Origin: Betaproteobacteria bacterium
Lineage (GTDB): Bacteria; Pseudomonadota; Gammaproteobacteria; Burkholderiales; SG8-41
NCBI GenBank assembly: GCA_947486575.1
Contig: CANKUB010000007.1
Location: 17,823 to 81,822 of the forward strand
Direction: 5' to 3'
DNA length: 64,000 nt
Under the pieces are notes generated by a model. The model was not told the DNA's origin. It made no database searches and saw nothing but the letters and a program-made list of their open reading frames with translations. Made by a program: the position numbers and the translations under genes. This document shows, piece after piece, positions 8,128 through 17,092 of the stretch (positions are counted from its first letter, which is position 1; each line of letters opens with the position of its first letter).

Positions 8128-8922
8128 TCAAACAGTGCCGCGCAGAAACGCCATCAAATCGCGGTTGAATTGTTCTGCACGCGTGGTCGTGAACGAATGC
8201 CCACCACCTTTGCTCATCAACAATTTTGCGCCAGGAATCGCCTGCGCCAGCGCCTCCGAAAAATAGCTCGGCGTAATGAAATCGCTGTCGCTACCCATCA
8301 CCAGCGTCTCGGCCTTGATCTTGGACAAACCCGCGCGACGATCAAATTTCAGCAGCGCGTTGATGCGCCCGATTGACACCTCCACCGGCGATGATTTCGT
8401 CGGCGCACGCGCCCGCTCCGCTTCGATCTCGGCATCGTGCGCATTGACATAATCCGGCGAATACAAAAACAACGGATGAAACTGCGCATGCAAATCCGGC
8501 CCCGCCTGCATATACATGTCACGCCGCGCGTGAAACAACCGCCGGAACCAGGGATCGCAATGCGTCCAGGTACTGCACAGCGCGAGTTTCATTACACGTT
8601 CAGGATGCTCTATCGCAATCGTCTGCCCGATCGCGCCGCCGGTGGACATACCCACAATATGCGCGCGCTCGATTTGCAGCACATCCATCAAGCCGACCAA
8701 TTCTTCCGCCATTTGATCGACCGAGAATTCACGCTGGATGCGATCACTGCCGCCCGTGCCCCGCTGATCGTAGGTAATCACACGAAAGTGCTTTGAAAAC
8801 AGCGGCACCTGCGGCGTCCAATAACGGCCTACGCCATTTAACCCGCTGGCGAAAACAACGGGCTCGCCCTGGCCCACGTCTTCATATTGAATCTCGCCAC
8901 CGGCAACAACTGCTTTTGACAT
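8128..8922 (-). CDS. Alpha/beta hydrolase
   Basis: A 264-residue hydrolase. The oxyanion region is followed by YDQRGTGGSD, then the nucleophile elbow GMSTGG (Ser about 92), an acidic residue in MGSDSDFITP and the catalytic His in KGGGHSFTTT. The overall layout resembles enol-lactonase/carboxylesterase members such as PcaD or RutD, but the substrate cannot be assigned. The start at 8922 is chosen because AAGGGA lies nine bases upstream. The longer frame from 8964 would run into the MmgE/PrpD gene. The gene follows MmgE/PrpD by 11 bases and is probably co-transcribed with it. No signal peptide, so it is cytoplasmic. Confidence 0.85.
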   Translation of the reverse strand: MSKAVVAGGEIQYEDVGQGEPVVFASGLNGVGRYWTPQVPLFSKHFRVITYDQRGTGGSDRIQREFSVDQMAEELVGLMDVLQIERAHIVGMSTGGAIGQTIAIEHPERVMKLALCSTWTHCDPWFRRLFHARRDMYMQAGPDLHAQFHPLFLYSPDYVNAHDAEIEAERARAPTKSSPVEVSIGRINALLKFDRRAGLSKIKAETLVMGSDSDFITPSYFSEALAQAIPGAKLLMSKGGGHSFTTTRAEQFNRDLMAFLRGTV

Positions 8923-8933
8923 TTGCTTATCCC

Positions 8934-10307
8934 TTATTCTGATTTGCAGGCCAGCAACGCGCACAAATCCGCGACGTCGGGCGTGGCCAATCTTTCAAGA
9001 TGATCCAGCATATCAATCACGCGTGAGAGCGTCGGCTCTGCCAGACGCGTGGCAAGGCAATCGTGAATTTTTGCGCGATGCAGTTGATCGGGAATCGGCT
9101 CGCCCCAGGCGCCCGGCGGCTTGCGGCAAGTGCGGCTGATCACAGTGCCGTCACTCAGCGTGACGTCAATTACCACGTGCATGCGGCGGGTGTCTTTGGG
9201 AATATTCGGGTCTTGCTCAACCGCAATTTTATCCAGCAACGCAACCATATCCGCGCTGAAGCGCCGCTCGTCGGTAAACGTTTTGCTGTCCACCACGCCA
9301 TCCAGCAACGCCGCCGCTGCAACATACTGAAAGCTGAATTTCCCCTCCAACCCATTGCGTGGCTTGGAACGATTGGCATCGGCGATTTCCGGCGTGACGA
9401 TGCGCACTGACCGGATGTCAGCCACCCCGCCCGCATTGCCCACATCAGCGCGCGCTTCCAGCGCAGCCGCAATCGCAAAATGCGTCGGATATTTTGACGG
9501 ATAAAACTTGATCGCCATGCCGGGATCGACAAAACGATACGGTTTGCCGTACTGCATCAACACGTCGTAGTCAAAATGCGTCGGGAAAAATGTTTCAACG
9601 TAACCACGCGGCGCATCGAATATCGACGGATGGGCAGTAAATCCACGGGCGGCCAGCGCCGCCGCTTCCAGACCCGCCGCAGCCGCATTGGCGCAGTGGG
9701 TGCATTTCACCATTGAGCCGGTGTTGGCCGACAACCCGCCGCAGCGCGATGCCGCCATACCGAACGCGTGCGCAAGCTGTTGCGGATTCAACTGCATCAT
9801 ATGCGCTGCCGCCACCGTAGAACCCATCACGCCAATCACACCCGGCGTATGAAAAGGCAACGAACCGCGCTTGGGATCGGCTGCCGCAAGCACGCGACCC
9901 TGCATTTCGAAACCCTTGGCACACGCTGTAATAATTTCACGACCATCGGAGTGCCGCGTCTCAGCCAGCGCAAACGCCACCGGCACTGTGGGCGATACCG
10001 CATGCGTGGGTGGATTGGACATTGGCTCAAAATCCAGCACATGCATGGATGCCGCATTGACATACGCCGCGCGCATTGCCGTGGTTTTGTAGCCGATTCC
10101 CCATACCGTCGCACGCGCAGCACCGCCTTGGGTCAACACATGGTCAGCCAATATGCGCGGCGGCTCTTCCATGCTTCCGGCTATGGCAACGGCGATGCCA
10201 TCCGTAATCAGCCGCTTCACCATCGCTACCGCATCCCGATCCAGATCGGCGTATTTGATCGGGCACACGCGTTCGGCAATATTCAGTGTTGGGTTTTCAG
10301 CTGTCAT
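8934..10307 (-). CDS. MmgE/PrpD family protein
   Basis: A 457-residue member of the MmgE/PrpD family, which includes 2-methylcitrate dehydratase, cis-aconitate decarboxylase and uncharacterised lyases. Typical segments are DHVLTQGGAARATVWG (about 50-65), MASRCGGLSANTGSMVK (about 187-203) and the C-terminal dimerisation half with YPSKYPTHFAIAAALEA. No prpB or prpC lies nearby, so a propionate role is not supported. It is followed closely by an alpha/beta hydrolase and preceded by a fragment of a Bug binding-protein gene, which suggests uptake and breakdown of an organic acid. Confidence 0.88.
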   Translation of the reverse strand: MTAENPTLNIAERVCPIKYADLDRDAVAMVKRLITDGIAVAIAGSMEEPPRILADHVLTQGGAARATVWGIGYKTTAMRAAYVNAASMHVLDFEPMSNPPTHAVSPTVPVAFALAETRHSDGREIITACAKGFEMQGRVLAAADPKRGSLPFHTPGVIGVMGSTVAAAHMMQLNPQQLAHAFGMAASRCGGLSANTGSMVKCTHCANAAAAGLEAAALAARGFTAHPSIFDAPRGYVETFFPTHFDYDVLMQYGKPYRFVDPGMAIKFYPSKYPTHFAIAAALEARADVGNAGGVADIRSVRIVTPEIADANRSKPRNGLEGKFSFQYVAAAALLDGVVDSKTFTDERRFSADMVALLDKIAVEQDPNIPKDTRRMHVVIDVTLSDGTVISRTCRKPPGAWGEPIPDQLHRAKIHDCLATRLAEPTLSRVIDMLDHLERLATPDVADLCALLACKSE

Positions 10308-10309
10308 GG

Positions 10310-10477
10310 CTACTCCGCTTTGATTCCTGCCGCACGTATGACGTTAACCCAAAGGACGATTTCCTGCTGCACGTACTCGGTGAAGGCTTCAGGTGTATCG
10401 GGCGCCGGTTCCGCAATCTGCGCGGTTGCGACAATTGCCATCGGCATCAGACCTGAATGCGTGAAACTCAAAGTCAT
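10310..10477 (-). pseudogene. Remnant of a Bug/TctC binding-protein gene (C-terminal fragment)
   Basis: A 55-codon open frame from ATG at 10477 to TAG at 10310. Its last 30 residues, PEAFTEYVQQEIVLWVNVIR then AAGIKAE, match the C-terminus that ends intact Bug proteins (compare the window's other copies ending in AGIKAE or SGMRAE). About 270 residues of the normal protein are missing, and only 63 bases separate the fragment from hrpA, so the body was deleted. It ends two bases before the MmgE/PrpD start. The first 25 residues match nothing clear. It may still be translated as a leader, but it cannot bind a solute. Confidence 0.65.
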
Positions 10478-10540
10478 AGCGACCTTCCTGTATACCTGTC
10501 AATGAGATGGTTTGTCAGCGCGGACACGGCGACAAGGCGT

Positions 10541-13500
10541 TCACTTCATCGCCGTCCAGAATTTTTCCAGTCGCTTGTACGAAATCGGGTACGGCGTCTT
10601 CAAGCCCTGAGCATACAACGATACGCGAAGCTCTTCGATCTGCCAGCGAAATTCGCCGAGGCGTGGATCTGCCGTTCCAGCTTGCTCATGCCTTTGCACT
10701 AATTCCTCGTAGCGCTTCCACCACCCGCCTATGGTAGCGGCATGCCTGGCATCACGTTCAATATCGCGTGGATATTTATCAAGACGCTGCGCCATGGCTT
10801 GCATATAGCGCGGTAGATGAGCGATCTGCTCCCATGGCGTCTTGTTGAAAAAACCCTTGAAAATCAATCGTGATAACTGCGCCCGCAGGTCAGCCACAGG
10901 CCGCGCCAAAGGGCTTTTGGCGGAGTTGAACAGCATCGACAACTGATGATATTCCGCAGCGATCACCGCCAGCAGTCGGCAGGCACCTTCACTTACCGCA
11001 GGCAGACGCGTTCGCGCGCGCTTCAATTGCGCCTCAAATTCCTTCTGCGTGCGTGGTAAACGATCTTCACCGATGAATGCCCGATCGGTAATCGCAGCAA
11101 GCACGTCCTCCCGCAGCTCTTCCACGCCCGCCACGCTGCGTAACTGCATGGCCGTCTGCTCGAAACCACGCAGGTTTTTTTCCAATTGCTTCATCTGCTC
11201 TTTGAGCGCCAGACGCATCAATCGGATAACACCCAGGCGCATGGCCTCATCCGCCGCACGCTTGACATCAAACAACCGAATGGCCACGCTTTCACGCTCA
11301 TCCACCAACGCTGGGTAGCCGGTGAGCTTGCGGCCATTGCGGGTAAACGCAATCTGCTCCGGCAGATCGCCACAATCCCATACTTTGATGTTATCGCGCT
11401 CAATGCCGGTTTCAGCTTTACCCATTTTGCCAAATGTCAGTTGCGCCGCTTGTCCCAGTTGAATTTTCAACGCAGCCAGGTCACGCCCGCTCGCCATTTC
11501 ACGCCCGGCGTCGTCAACAACTCTGAAAATCATTTTCAGGTGAACAGGAATATCAGCGCCATCCCACACCTCCGCCCCTACCGGCTGTCCCGCGCGCTGC
11601 CTGACAAAATTCGCCAGCGCCTCAACGAAGGGTTTGCGTGAATCACTTCCGGTGAGAAATGCGGTCACTTGTTCCGGCACCGGAAACAAGTGACGACGCA
11701 AATTCTTGGGCAGCGCTTTCAAATAGGTCGCCACCTTGTCCCGAATCATGCCGGGCGCCAGCCAGTCAAATGGCGTGTCTTCCAGCGTATTGAGCAGATG
11801 CAACGGCACTGTTACCGTAACGCCATCGAGTGGATGCGCAGGCTCAAATCGATAACGCAATTTGTAGCTTGCATCGCCAACACACAACGATTCCGGAAAC
11901 TGCGCTTCGGTGATATCCATCGCAGCGTGCCGCATCAAATACTCGCGCGTGAGAAACAGCTTACATGGATCTACTTGCTCAGCCGCTATGCGCCATGTCT
12001 CAAACGCCGCGCCGTTGTGTATTTCTGGCGGGATCAATTCATCAAAAAAAGCGAATAGCGTTTGCTCGTCAACCAGCACGTCGTGCTTGCGCGCCTTGTG
12101 TTCCAGCGCTTGCACTTCTTTTATAACTATTTGATTTTGAATGAAAAATTTTGCGCTGGTTTGGTAATCACTTTCAACCAGTGCACGGCGAATAAATATT
12201 TCACGCGCCTCGAATGGGTTTATTGGCCCGTAGTGAACGCTGCGCTTTGGCACGATGGTCAAGCCATACAGCGTAACGCGTTCGTACGCGGTCACCATGG
12301 CGCGATCCTTCTCCCAATGCGGATCGAAGTAATGACGCTTGACCATTTCGCCCGCGATGCGCTCGATCCAATCGGGATCGATTTTCGCCACGCAGCGCGC
12401 GTAGAGTCGCGCCGTTTCAACCAATTCTGCTGCCATCACCCATTTTGGCTGTGCCTTACGTAACACCGAGCCGGGGAAAATCGTGAACTTGATGCCACGC
12501 GCACCGAGATATTCGCCTTCGTCATTCTTGAACCCCAGATTTCCCAGCAACCCGGCCAGCAGTGCGCGATGTATTTGTTCAAACGTGGCAGGGATTTGAT
12601 TCTCGCTCAAGCCCATCTCGGCCGTCAGCGTGGCAAGCTGGCCGTGGATATCGCGCCATTCGCGCAAGCGGCGCTGCGAGAGAAAATTCTCTGCCAACTG
12701 TTCAGCCAGTTTACGGTTGGATTTTTTATGCTTGATGGCCTCGTCGAAAAAAGCCCAGATTTTCAGATAGCCCATGAAATCCGAGCGCTCATCCTGAAAC
12801 GGCTGATGCGCGCGATCGGCGGCCTCGGTGCGGTCAAACGGTCGATCGCGCGGATCCTGCACGGATAAGGCCGAGGCAATAATCAGCATTTCACTGAGGC
12901 AGTTCTCCTGCCTGGCAGCGATGATCATGCGCGAAATACGCGGATCCATCGGAAACTTCGCCAGTTGCCAGCCCACCGGCGTGAGTTGATTTTCGTCGTC
13001 TACCGCACCCAGTTCCGCCAGCAGTTGATAACCGTCAGCGATCATGCGCGGCGGCGGCGGTTCCAGAAACGGAAAATCCTCCACGTCGCCAATCTTCAGC
13101 GATTTCATGCGCAGAATTACCGACGCCAGCGAAGATCGCAAAATTTCGGGATCAGTAAATTCGTCACGCGCGGCGAAATCTTCTTCGTCATAGAGACGTA
13201 TGCACACGCCCGCCGCCACGCGCCCGCAACGGCCCGCACGTTGATTGGCGGAGGCGCGCGAGATTTTTTCGACTTGCAGCAACTCAACCTTGTTGCGATA
13301 GCTGTAGCGGTTGATGCGCGCAAGCCCGGGGTCGATCACATACCGTATACCGGGCACCGTCAACGATGTTTCCGCTACGTTGGTCGCCAGCACAATACGC
13401 CGGTTGCCGTGCGGTTTGAACACACGGTCCTGTTCTTCAAACGACAGCCGGGCGAACAGCGGCAGAATCTCCGCGCCGCTGGGGTGGTGCTTGCGCAACG

Positions 13501-14326
13501 CTTCGGCGGTTTCGCGTATCTCGCGTTCGCCGGGCAGAAACACCAGAATATCGCCGCCTGACCTCTCCCGCGCGAGATCGTCCACGGCATCAAGGATGGC
13601 CGTTTCGATGTCTTCGTCTTCCTGCACGATTTTCTCCCCTCCTCCTTTGAGCGAGGGGCCGGGGGTGAAGGAAGCCTTTGTTTTCAGCGGCCGATACCGC
13701 ACCTCCACCGGAAACATGCGCCCTGAAACCTCAATCACGGGCGCCGCTGTTCCGTTGTGACCAAAATGCGTGGCAAACCGCTCCGCATCAATCGTGGCCG
13801 AAGTCACAATCACTTTCAAATCCGGTCGGCGCGGCAACAGGCGCTTCAGGTAACCCAGCAGAAAATCGATATTCAAACTACGCTCGTGTGCTTCATCAAT
13901 GATCAGCGTGTCGTACGCACGCAAGTCACGATCACCTTGTGTTTCCGCCAGCAAAATGCCATCGGTCATCAGCTTGATATAGGTGTTACGCGATACCTTG
14001 TCAGAGAAGCGCACCTTGTAGCCCACGGCCTGCCCCAGCGGGCTTTTCAGCTCCTGCGCGATGCGCGTCGCCACCGTGCGCGCGGCGATGCGCCGTGGCT
14101 GTGTATGGCCAATAAGGCCAGTGACGCCGCGCTGCAAATCCAGACAGATTTTCGGCAACTGGGTGGTCTTGCCAGACCCGGTTTCGCCGCAGATAATGAC
14201 GACCTGATTTTCACCAATCGCGCGCGCGATTTCATCCCGCATCGCCACCACGGGCAAATCATCCGGGTAAGCCGGTTGCGGCAAATTGGCGAGCCGTTCT
14301 TCTATTTCAGCCGGGGTGCGTCGCAT
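10541..14326 (-). CDS. hrpA: ATP-dependent RNA helicase HrpA (DEAH box)
   Basis: A 1261-residue DEAH-box helicase. Walker A is GETGSGKT at 47-54, followed by the DEAH motif (IIDEAHERS, about 141-149), SATID and the motif VI segment QRAGRCGR. The helicase-associated and OB-type domains come next, then the long C-terminal DUF3418 region typical of HrpA. HrpA rescues stalled ribosomes on mRNA in enterobacteria and is involved in mRNA processing. The start at 14326 gives the usual N-terminus (MRRTPAEIEERL), although no strong ribosome site is visible and longer frames exist to 14389. Between motifs III and IV the protein carries an unusual insertion (residues about 215-233) that looks like a translated palindromic repeat; see the separate entry. 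Confidence 0.92.
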   Translation of the reverse strand: MRRTPAEIEERLANLPQPAYPDDLPVVAMRDEIARAIGENQVVIICGETGSGKTTQLPKICLDLQRGVTGLIGHTQPRRIAARTVATRIAQELKSPLGQAVGYKVRFSDKVSRNTYIKLMTDGILLAETQGDRDLRAYDTLIIDEAHERSLNIDFLLGYLKRLLPRRPDLKVIVTSATIDAERFATHFGHNGTAAPVIEVSGRMFPVEVRYRPLKTKASFTPGPSLKGGGEKIVQEDEDIETAILDAVDDLARERSGGDILVFLPGEREIRETAEALRKHHPSGAEILPLFARLSFEEQDRVFKPHGNRRIVLATNVAETSLTVPGIRYVIDPGLARINRYSYRNKVELLQVEKISRASANQRAGRCGRVAAGVCIRLYDEEDFAARDEFTDPEILRSSLASVILRMKSLKIGDVEDFPFLEPPPPRMIADGYQLLAELGAVDDENQLTPVGWQLAKFPMDPRISRMIIAARQENCLSEMLIIASALSVQDPRDRPFDRTEAADRAHQPFQDERSDFMGYLKIWAFFDEAIKHKKSNRKLAEQLAENFLSQRRLREWRDIHGQLATLTAEMGLSENQIPATFEQIHRALLAGLLGNLGFKNDEGEYLGARGIKFTIFPGSVLRKAQPKWVMAAELVETARLYARCVAKIDPDWIERIAGEMVKRHYFDPHWEKDRAMVTAYERVTLYGLTIVPKRSVHYGPINPFEAREIFIRRALVESDYQTSAKFFIQNQIVIKEVQALEHKARKHDVLVDEQTLFAFFDELIPPEIHNGAAFETWRIAAEQVDPCKLFLTREYLMRHAAMDITEAQFPESLCVGDASYKLRYRFEPAHPLDGVTVTVPLHLLNTLEDTPFDWLAPGMIRDKVATYLKALPKNLRRHLFPVPEQVTAFLTGSDSRKPFVEALANFVRQRAGQPVGAEVWDGADIPVHLKMIFRVVDDAGREMASGRDLAALKIQLGQAAQLTFGKMGKAETGIERDNIKVWDCGDLPEQIAFTRNGRKLTGYPALVDERESVAIRLFDVKRAADEAMRLGVIRLMRLALKEQMKQLEKNLRGFEQTAMQLRSVAGVEELREDVLAAITDRAFIGEDRLPRTQKEFEAQLKRARTRLPAVSEGACRLLAVIAAEYHQLSMLFNSAKSPLARPVADLRAQLSRLIFKGFFNKTPWEQIAHLPRYMQAMAQRLDKYPRDIERDARHAATIGGWWKRYEELVQRHEQAGTADPRLGEFRWQIEELRVSLYAQGLKTPYPISYKRLEKFWTAMK
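13629..13676. repeat. Interspersed palindromic-type repeat inserted in frame within hrpA
   Basis: The plus strand holds TTTCTCCCCTCCTCCTTTGA followed by GCGAGGGGCCGGGGGTGAAG. The halves are partly self-complementary (CCCCTC against GAGGGG). In hrpA it encodes SFTPGPSLKGGGEK, a peptide of the kind produced when intergenic repeats are read through. It sits where other HrpA proteins have only a short acidic linker. It is in frame and causes no stop. Confidence 0.5.
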
Positions 14327-14440
14327 GGCAAGGCCAATTGTTGAAGGCGCGCATTCTACAACACGCGCGTGCATGCACGTAGCACGCATACCCTAAAATA
14401 GTGCAACGGCAACAGTTATTTTTCTAACGGGCAATTTGTC

Positions 14441-15328
14441 ATGACACGAATACTGATTTTAATGCTTTGCCTCATTCCCACGCTGCTGTGGGCCGCCGCG
14501 GGCAAGCTTGATTCGTTCGAAGGCGATGTCAAGATTACCGCTAAAAACATCACCAAAAGCGCGGTAGCGGGTGTCGAAATCAATGAAGGCGATTACGTGC
14601 GCACAGGGGCCAATTCCTGGGCCCTCTTTGAAATGAGTGATGGCGCGTCGATCACGCTGCGCCCGCTCACTGAAATCCGCATCAGCAAATACCGTTTCAC
14701 GGAAGATGGCCCCGCCGCGCAAAACAGCAGCCTTATTGATCTGACCAAGGGCGCATTGCGCATGATCACTGGCCTGATCGGGCAAAGCAATCGTCAGGGC
14801 TACGCCGTCAAAACGGCAACCGCCACCATCGGTGTACGCGGCACTGACCACGAACCCGCCTATTACCCGCCCGGCGATGCCGAGGTCCGCGACCAGGAAG
14901 CGGGCTCGTTCGACAAGGTCAACGACGGCGAAACGTTTATCCGCAACGAAGGCGGGCAGGAAGTTGTAGTGCGGCGCGGGCGTATAGCCTTCATGTCGCA
15001 AAACCGGCGGCTGGCGCCACGGCTGCTTGATGGTGAGCCACAATTCTTCAGACGCATGGCGGCGTTCGACCGCCGCGTTGCCGTGCGACGCGAGGCCATG
15101 CACCAGCGTATCGATGAGCGCCGCAAGCAACGACAGGAACAGCGCAAGGAAAATATGGAACTGCGCCAGGAAGATAAGAAAATATCGCGTGAGCTGAAAA
15201 AAGAGGCAAGGCAGGAAGTTCAGGCAGACTTTAAAGCCGAGCGCGACGAGCGGCAGAAAAACATTCAGGAAAAACGCGAGCAGCGTTGCGCGGATAAAGG
15301 TGCGGAGAAGGGTGCAGAGCAGCGCTGA
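14441..15328 (+). CDS. Exported FecR-domain protein with charged coiled-coil tail
   Basis: A 295-residue protein. A signal peptide occupies residues 1-20 (ending LLWAAAG). A FecR domain follows (about 40-135, with VRTGANSWALFEMSDGASI and the closing IGVRGTDHE). The last 95 residues are almost entirely R, K, E, Q and D and are predicted to form a long helix or coiled coil. FecR domains here are probably not TonB regulators, because no sigma factor or receptor lies nearby. Secreted FecR proteins of this type occur widely without known function. It is divergent from hrpA. The tail composition resembles that of the protein at 17864-18580. Confidence 0.78.
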   Translation: MTRILILMLCLIPTLLWAAAGKLDSFEGDVKITAKNITKSAVAGVEINEGDYVRTGANSWALFEMSDGASITLRPLTEIRISKYRFTEDGPAAQNSSLIDLTKGALRMITGLIGQSNRQGYAVKTATATIGVRGTDHEPAYYPPGDAEVRDQEAGSFDKVNDGETFIRNEGGQEVVVRRGRIAFMSQNRRLAPRLLDGEPQFFRRMAAFDRRVAVRREAMHQRIDERRKQRQEQRKENMELRQEDKKISRELKKEARQEVQADFKAERDERQKNIQEKREQRCADKGAEKGAEQR

Positions 15329-15338
15329 TTTACAGAAC

Positions 15339-16430
15339 TTACAGCGCGCTGGCTGGCGCCACCATCTCAGCCGCAACTTTAGGCGTATAGCCACGCAACA
15401 CCGCGTCGCGTGCCGCGCGATCCTGCCGTGCGAGCGCTTTCACCACGTCGAAAAATTTCGGCAGGTCACCACCTTGCTCGCGCAACATGGCCTCGAACGC
15501 CGGTACGCGCTGTGTATAAATCGCCACTGACGCCAACAAAGCATTGTTCGGCTGTTGCGCAAACCAGCGGTCATAGCCGGCAAAGCCACCCCATGATATT
15601 TTGAGTTTTTCGTAATCTCGCTGCATTTCATCAAAGTGCCGCTGTTTGGATGCGCGCATCACCGCAGGTGCGCCGCCTTGCTTGTACAGCGTATTGAGCC
15701 GCGTGCGATAGGTTTGCACCAGCCCAACAAAATCCGCGCGGCGCGCCTGACTTTTTTCGAATAGCTCGCGGTCCTGCGGGGTGCCGTGCAGGGCAATCCA
15801 GCGTCTGAGGCCCTCGCGTTCAACGGCAACCGCAAACGATTCATTGAACACGGAATCGTCTTTCACATACACCACTTGATGCGACAATTCGTGAAAGATA
15901 ATGCGCGCCAGTGTCACTGGCGCACTGTTCACAAAGGTGTTGAGCACAGGGTCGGCGAACCAACCCAGGGTGGAATACGCCGGCACGCCGCCGACGTACA
16001 CATCCTGTCCGCTGGCAGCTTCGGCAGCGAAGGCATCGGCATCGGCTTTTGCAAAATAGCCGCGATAACTCACGCAACCCGCCATCACAAAACACCATTG
16101 CACCGGCCGCGTTGAAAACTCTGGCGTGGCAAAAACATTCCACACCACAAACGGGCGCTGCAAATCTGCATAGCGCTGGTAACTCTGATTTTGCGGCAAG
16201 CCCAAGTCGCTGCTCGCAAACGCGCGCACCTTTAGCACCAGCGCCAGTTTTTCACGCAGCGCCGGTGGTGACGCTGCATCGCTGATGACCTCGGGAATCG
16301 GTCTTTCACGGCGCCAGATATCCAATTGGCCGCGTATCGATTGCGCGTAATAGCCCATTTGCGCACAACCTGAAAAACCCAATAAAAACAATAAGATACA
16401 TAACGCCCACAGCGTGCGCGCAAGTATCAT
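15339..16430 (-). CDS. Lipoprotein metallopeptidase of the COG4324 predicted aminopeptidase family
   Basis: A 363-residue protein with a lipoprotein signal (GFSGC, Cys22), so it should be anchored in a membrane and face the periplasm. The zinc-peptidase motif HELSH is at 180-184, followed by a likely third ligand in FNESFA (Glu about 197). The family is the predicted aminopeptidases of COG4324. Its ATG overlaps the stop of the upstream lipase gene as ATGA, so the two are translationally coupled. The natural substrate is not known. Confidence 0.82.
   Translation of the reverse strand: MILARTLWALCILLFLLGFSGCAQMGYYAQSIRGQLDIWRRERPIPEVISDAASPPALREKLALVLKVRAFASSDLGLPQNQSYQRYADLQRPFVVWNVFATPEFSTRPVQWCFVMAGCVSYRGYFAKADADAFAAEAASGQDVYVGGVPAYSTLGWFADPVLNTFVNSAPVTLARIIFHELSHQVVYVKDDSVFNESFAVAVEREGLRRWIALHGTPQDRELFEKSQARRADFVGLVQTYRTRLNTLYKQGGAPAVMRASKQRHFDEMQRDYEKLKISWGGFAGYDRWFAQQPNNALLASVAIYTQRVPAFEAMLREQGGDLPKFFDVVKALARQDRAARDAVLRGYTPKVAAEMVAPASAL
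16383..16401 (+). repeat. Recurrent AT-rich motif copy inside the lipoprotein gene
   Basis: TAAAAACAATAAGATACAT. Eighteen of these bases (from 16384) recur exactly at 60570-60587 upstream of a Bug gene. On the minus strand it encodes the hydrophobic core of the lipoprotein signal peptide, so chance similarity from AT-rich codons is possible. Confidence 0.35.
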
Positions 16431-17071
16431 GAGCGCCCACCCCGCGAGAATTTTCCACGGCGCAAGAATTCACACACCTGCCGCACGACCGACTTCGATA
16501 TCACCATACCGGTATGGCTGACGTGCAGCACGATATGATCCCGCGCGCCGGGCACCTGTGTTTCTGCAACACAGATCGTGCCGTCGTGCGGCTTGGGCAA
16601 ATCCGGCACCACCATCATGCCAAGGCCGACAGCGAGATTGCCTGCAATGACACCAATTTCATAACGCGCAAGATTTTTCGGACGCGCGCCACGCAGCCAT
16701 TCGCCTATGGATGCACCCACCGCCATACGCCCGAAGTGCAGGCGTGACAACCGCCGGGCGGCGAAACTGTCAGCAAACGGTGACCCCATGAATACCACGC
16801 GTCCGATGTCCAGCCGATGCGGCTCATCCAGCATGCACGCAATCAGCAAGCCACCCAGACTGTGACCCGCAAGGTGCAGTGGATGGGCACCCAGCGTCTG
16901 ACAAAACGCGGCAAGGCGGCTCGCGTTTTCCGCCATGTTCATGCGCACCGAGGGATAGGTATAGCAATGCACGGTGTAACCGTTGTGCTCAATACGGCGC
17001 GCCATCCATGCCATTACCGCGCCATGCGTCCATAGCCCGTGAACCAGCACTACGTGCTCTTTAACAGGCAT
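16427..17071 (-). CDS. Esterase/lipase-like alpha/beta hydrolase
   Basis: A 214-residue hydrolase with an N-terminal VLVHGLWTHG oxyanion segment (about 8-17) and nucleophile elbow GHSLGG (Ser71). A late His lies in VLHVSHTGM (about residue 189). The short length and early HGLW motif fit triacylglycerol-lipase-like members of the superfamily. No signal peptide is seen. It precedes the lipoprotein peptidase gene with an ATGA overlap and follows the histidine phosphatase gene by 21 bases, so the three may form one leftward unit. The substrate is unknown. Confidence 0.8.
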   Translation of the reverse strand: MPVKEHVVLVHGLWTHGAVMAWMARRIEHNGYTVHCYTYPSVRMNMAENASRLAAFCQTLGAHPLHLAGHSLGGLLIACMLDEPHRLDIGRVVFMGSPFADSFAARRLSRLHFGRMAVGASIGEWLRGARPKNLARYEIGVIAGNLAVGLGMMVVPDLPKPHDGTICVAETQVPGARDHIVLHVSHTGMVISKSVVRQVCEFLRRGKFSRGGRS

Positions 17072-17092
17072 TGGCCAGTCCTATCGCAATCG

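Noticed and set aside
14459..15394. Leftward 311-codon frame opposite the FecR-domain gene
   Set aside because: Its long hydrophobic run is produced by reading the opposite strand of the K/E-rich coiled-coil codons; the plus-strand gene has a signal peptide and domain support.
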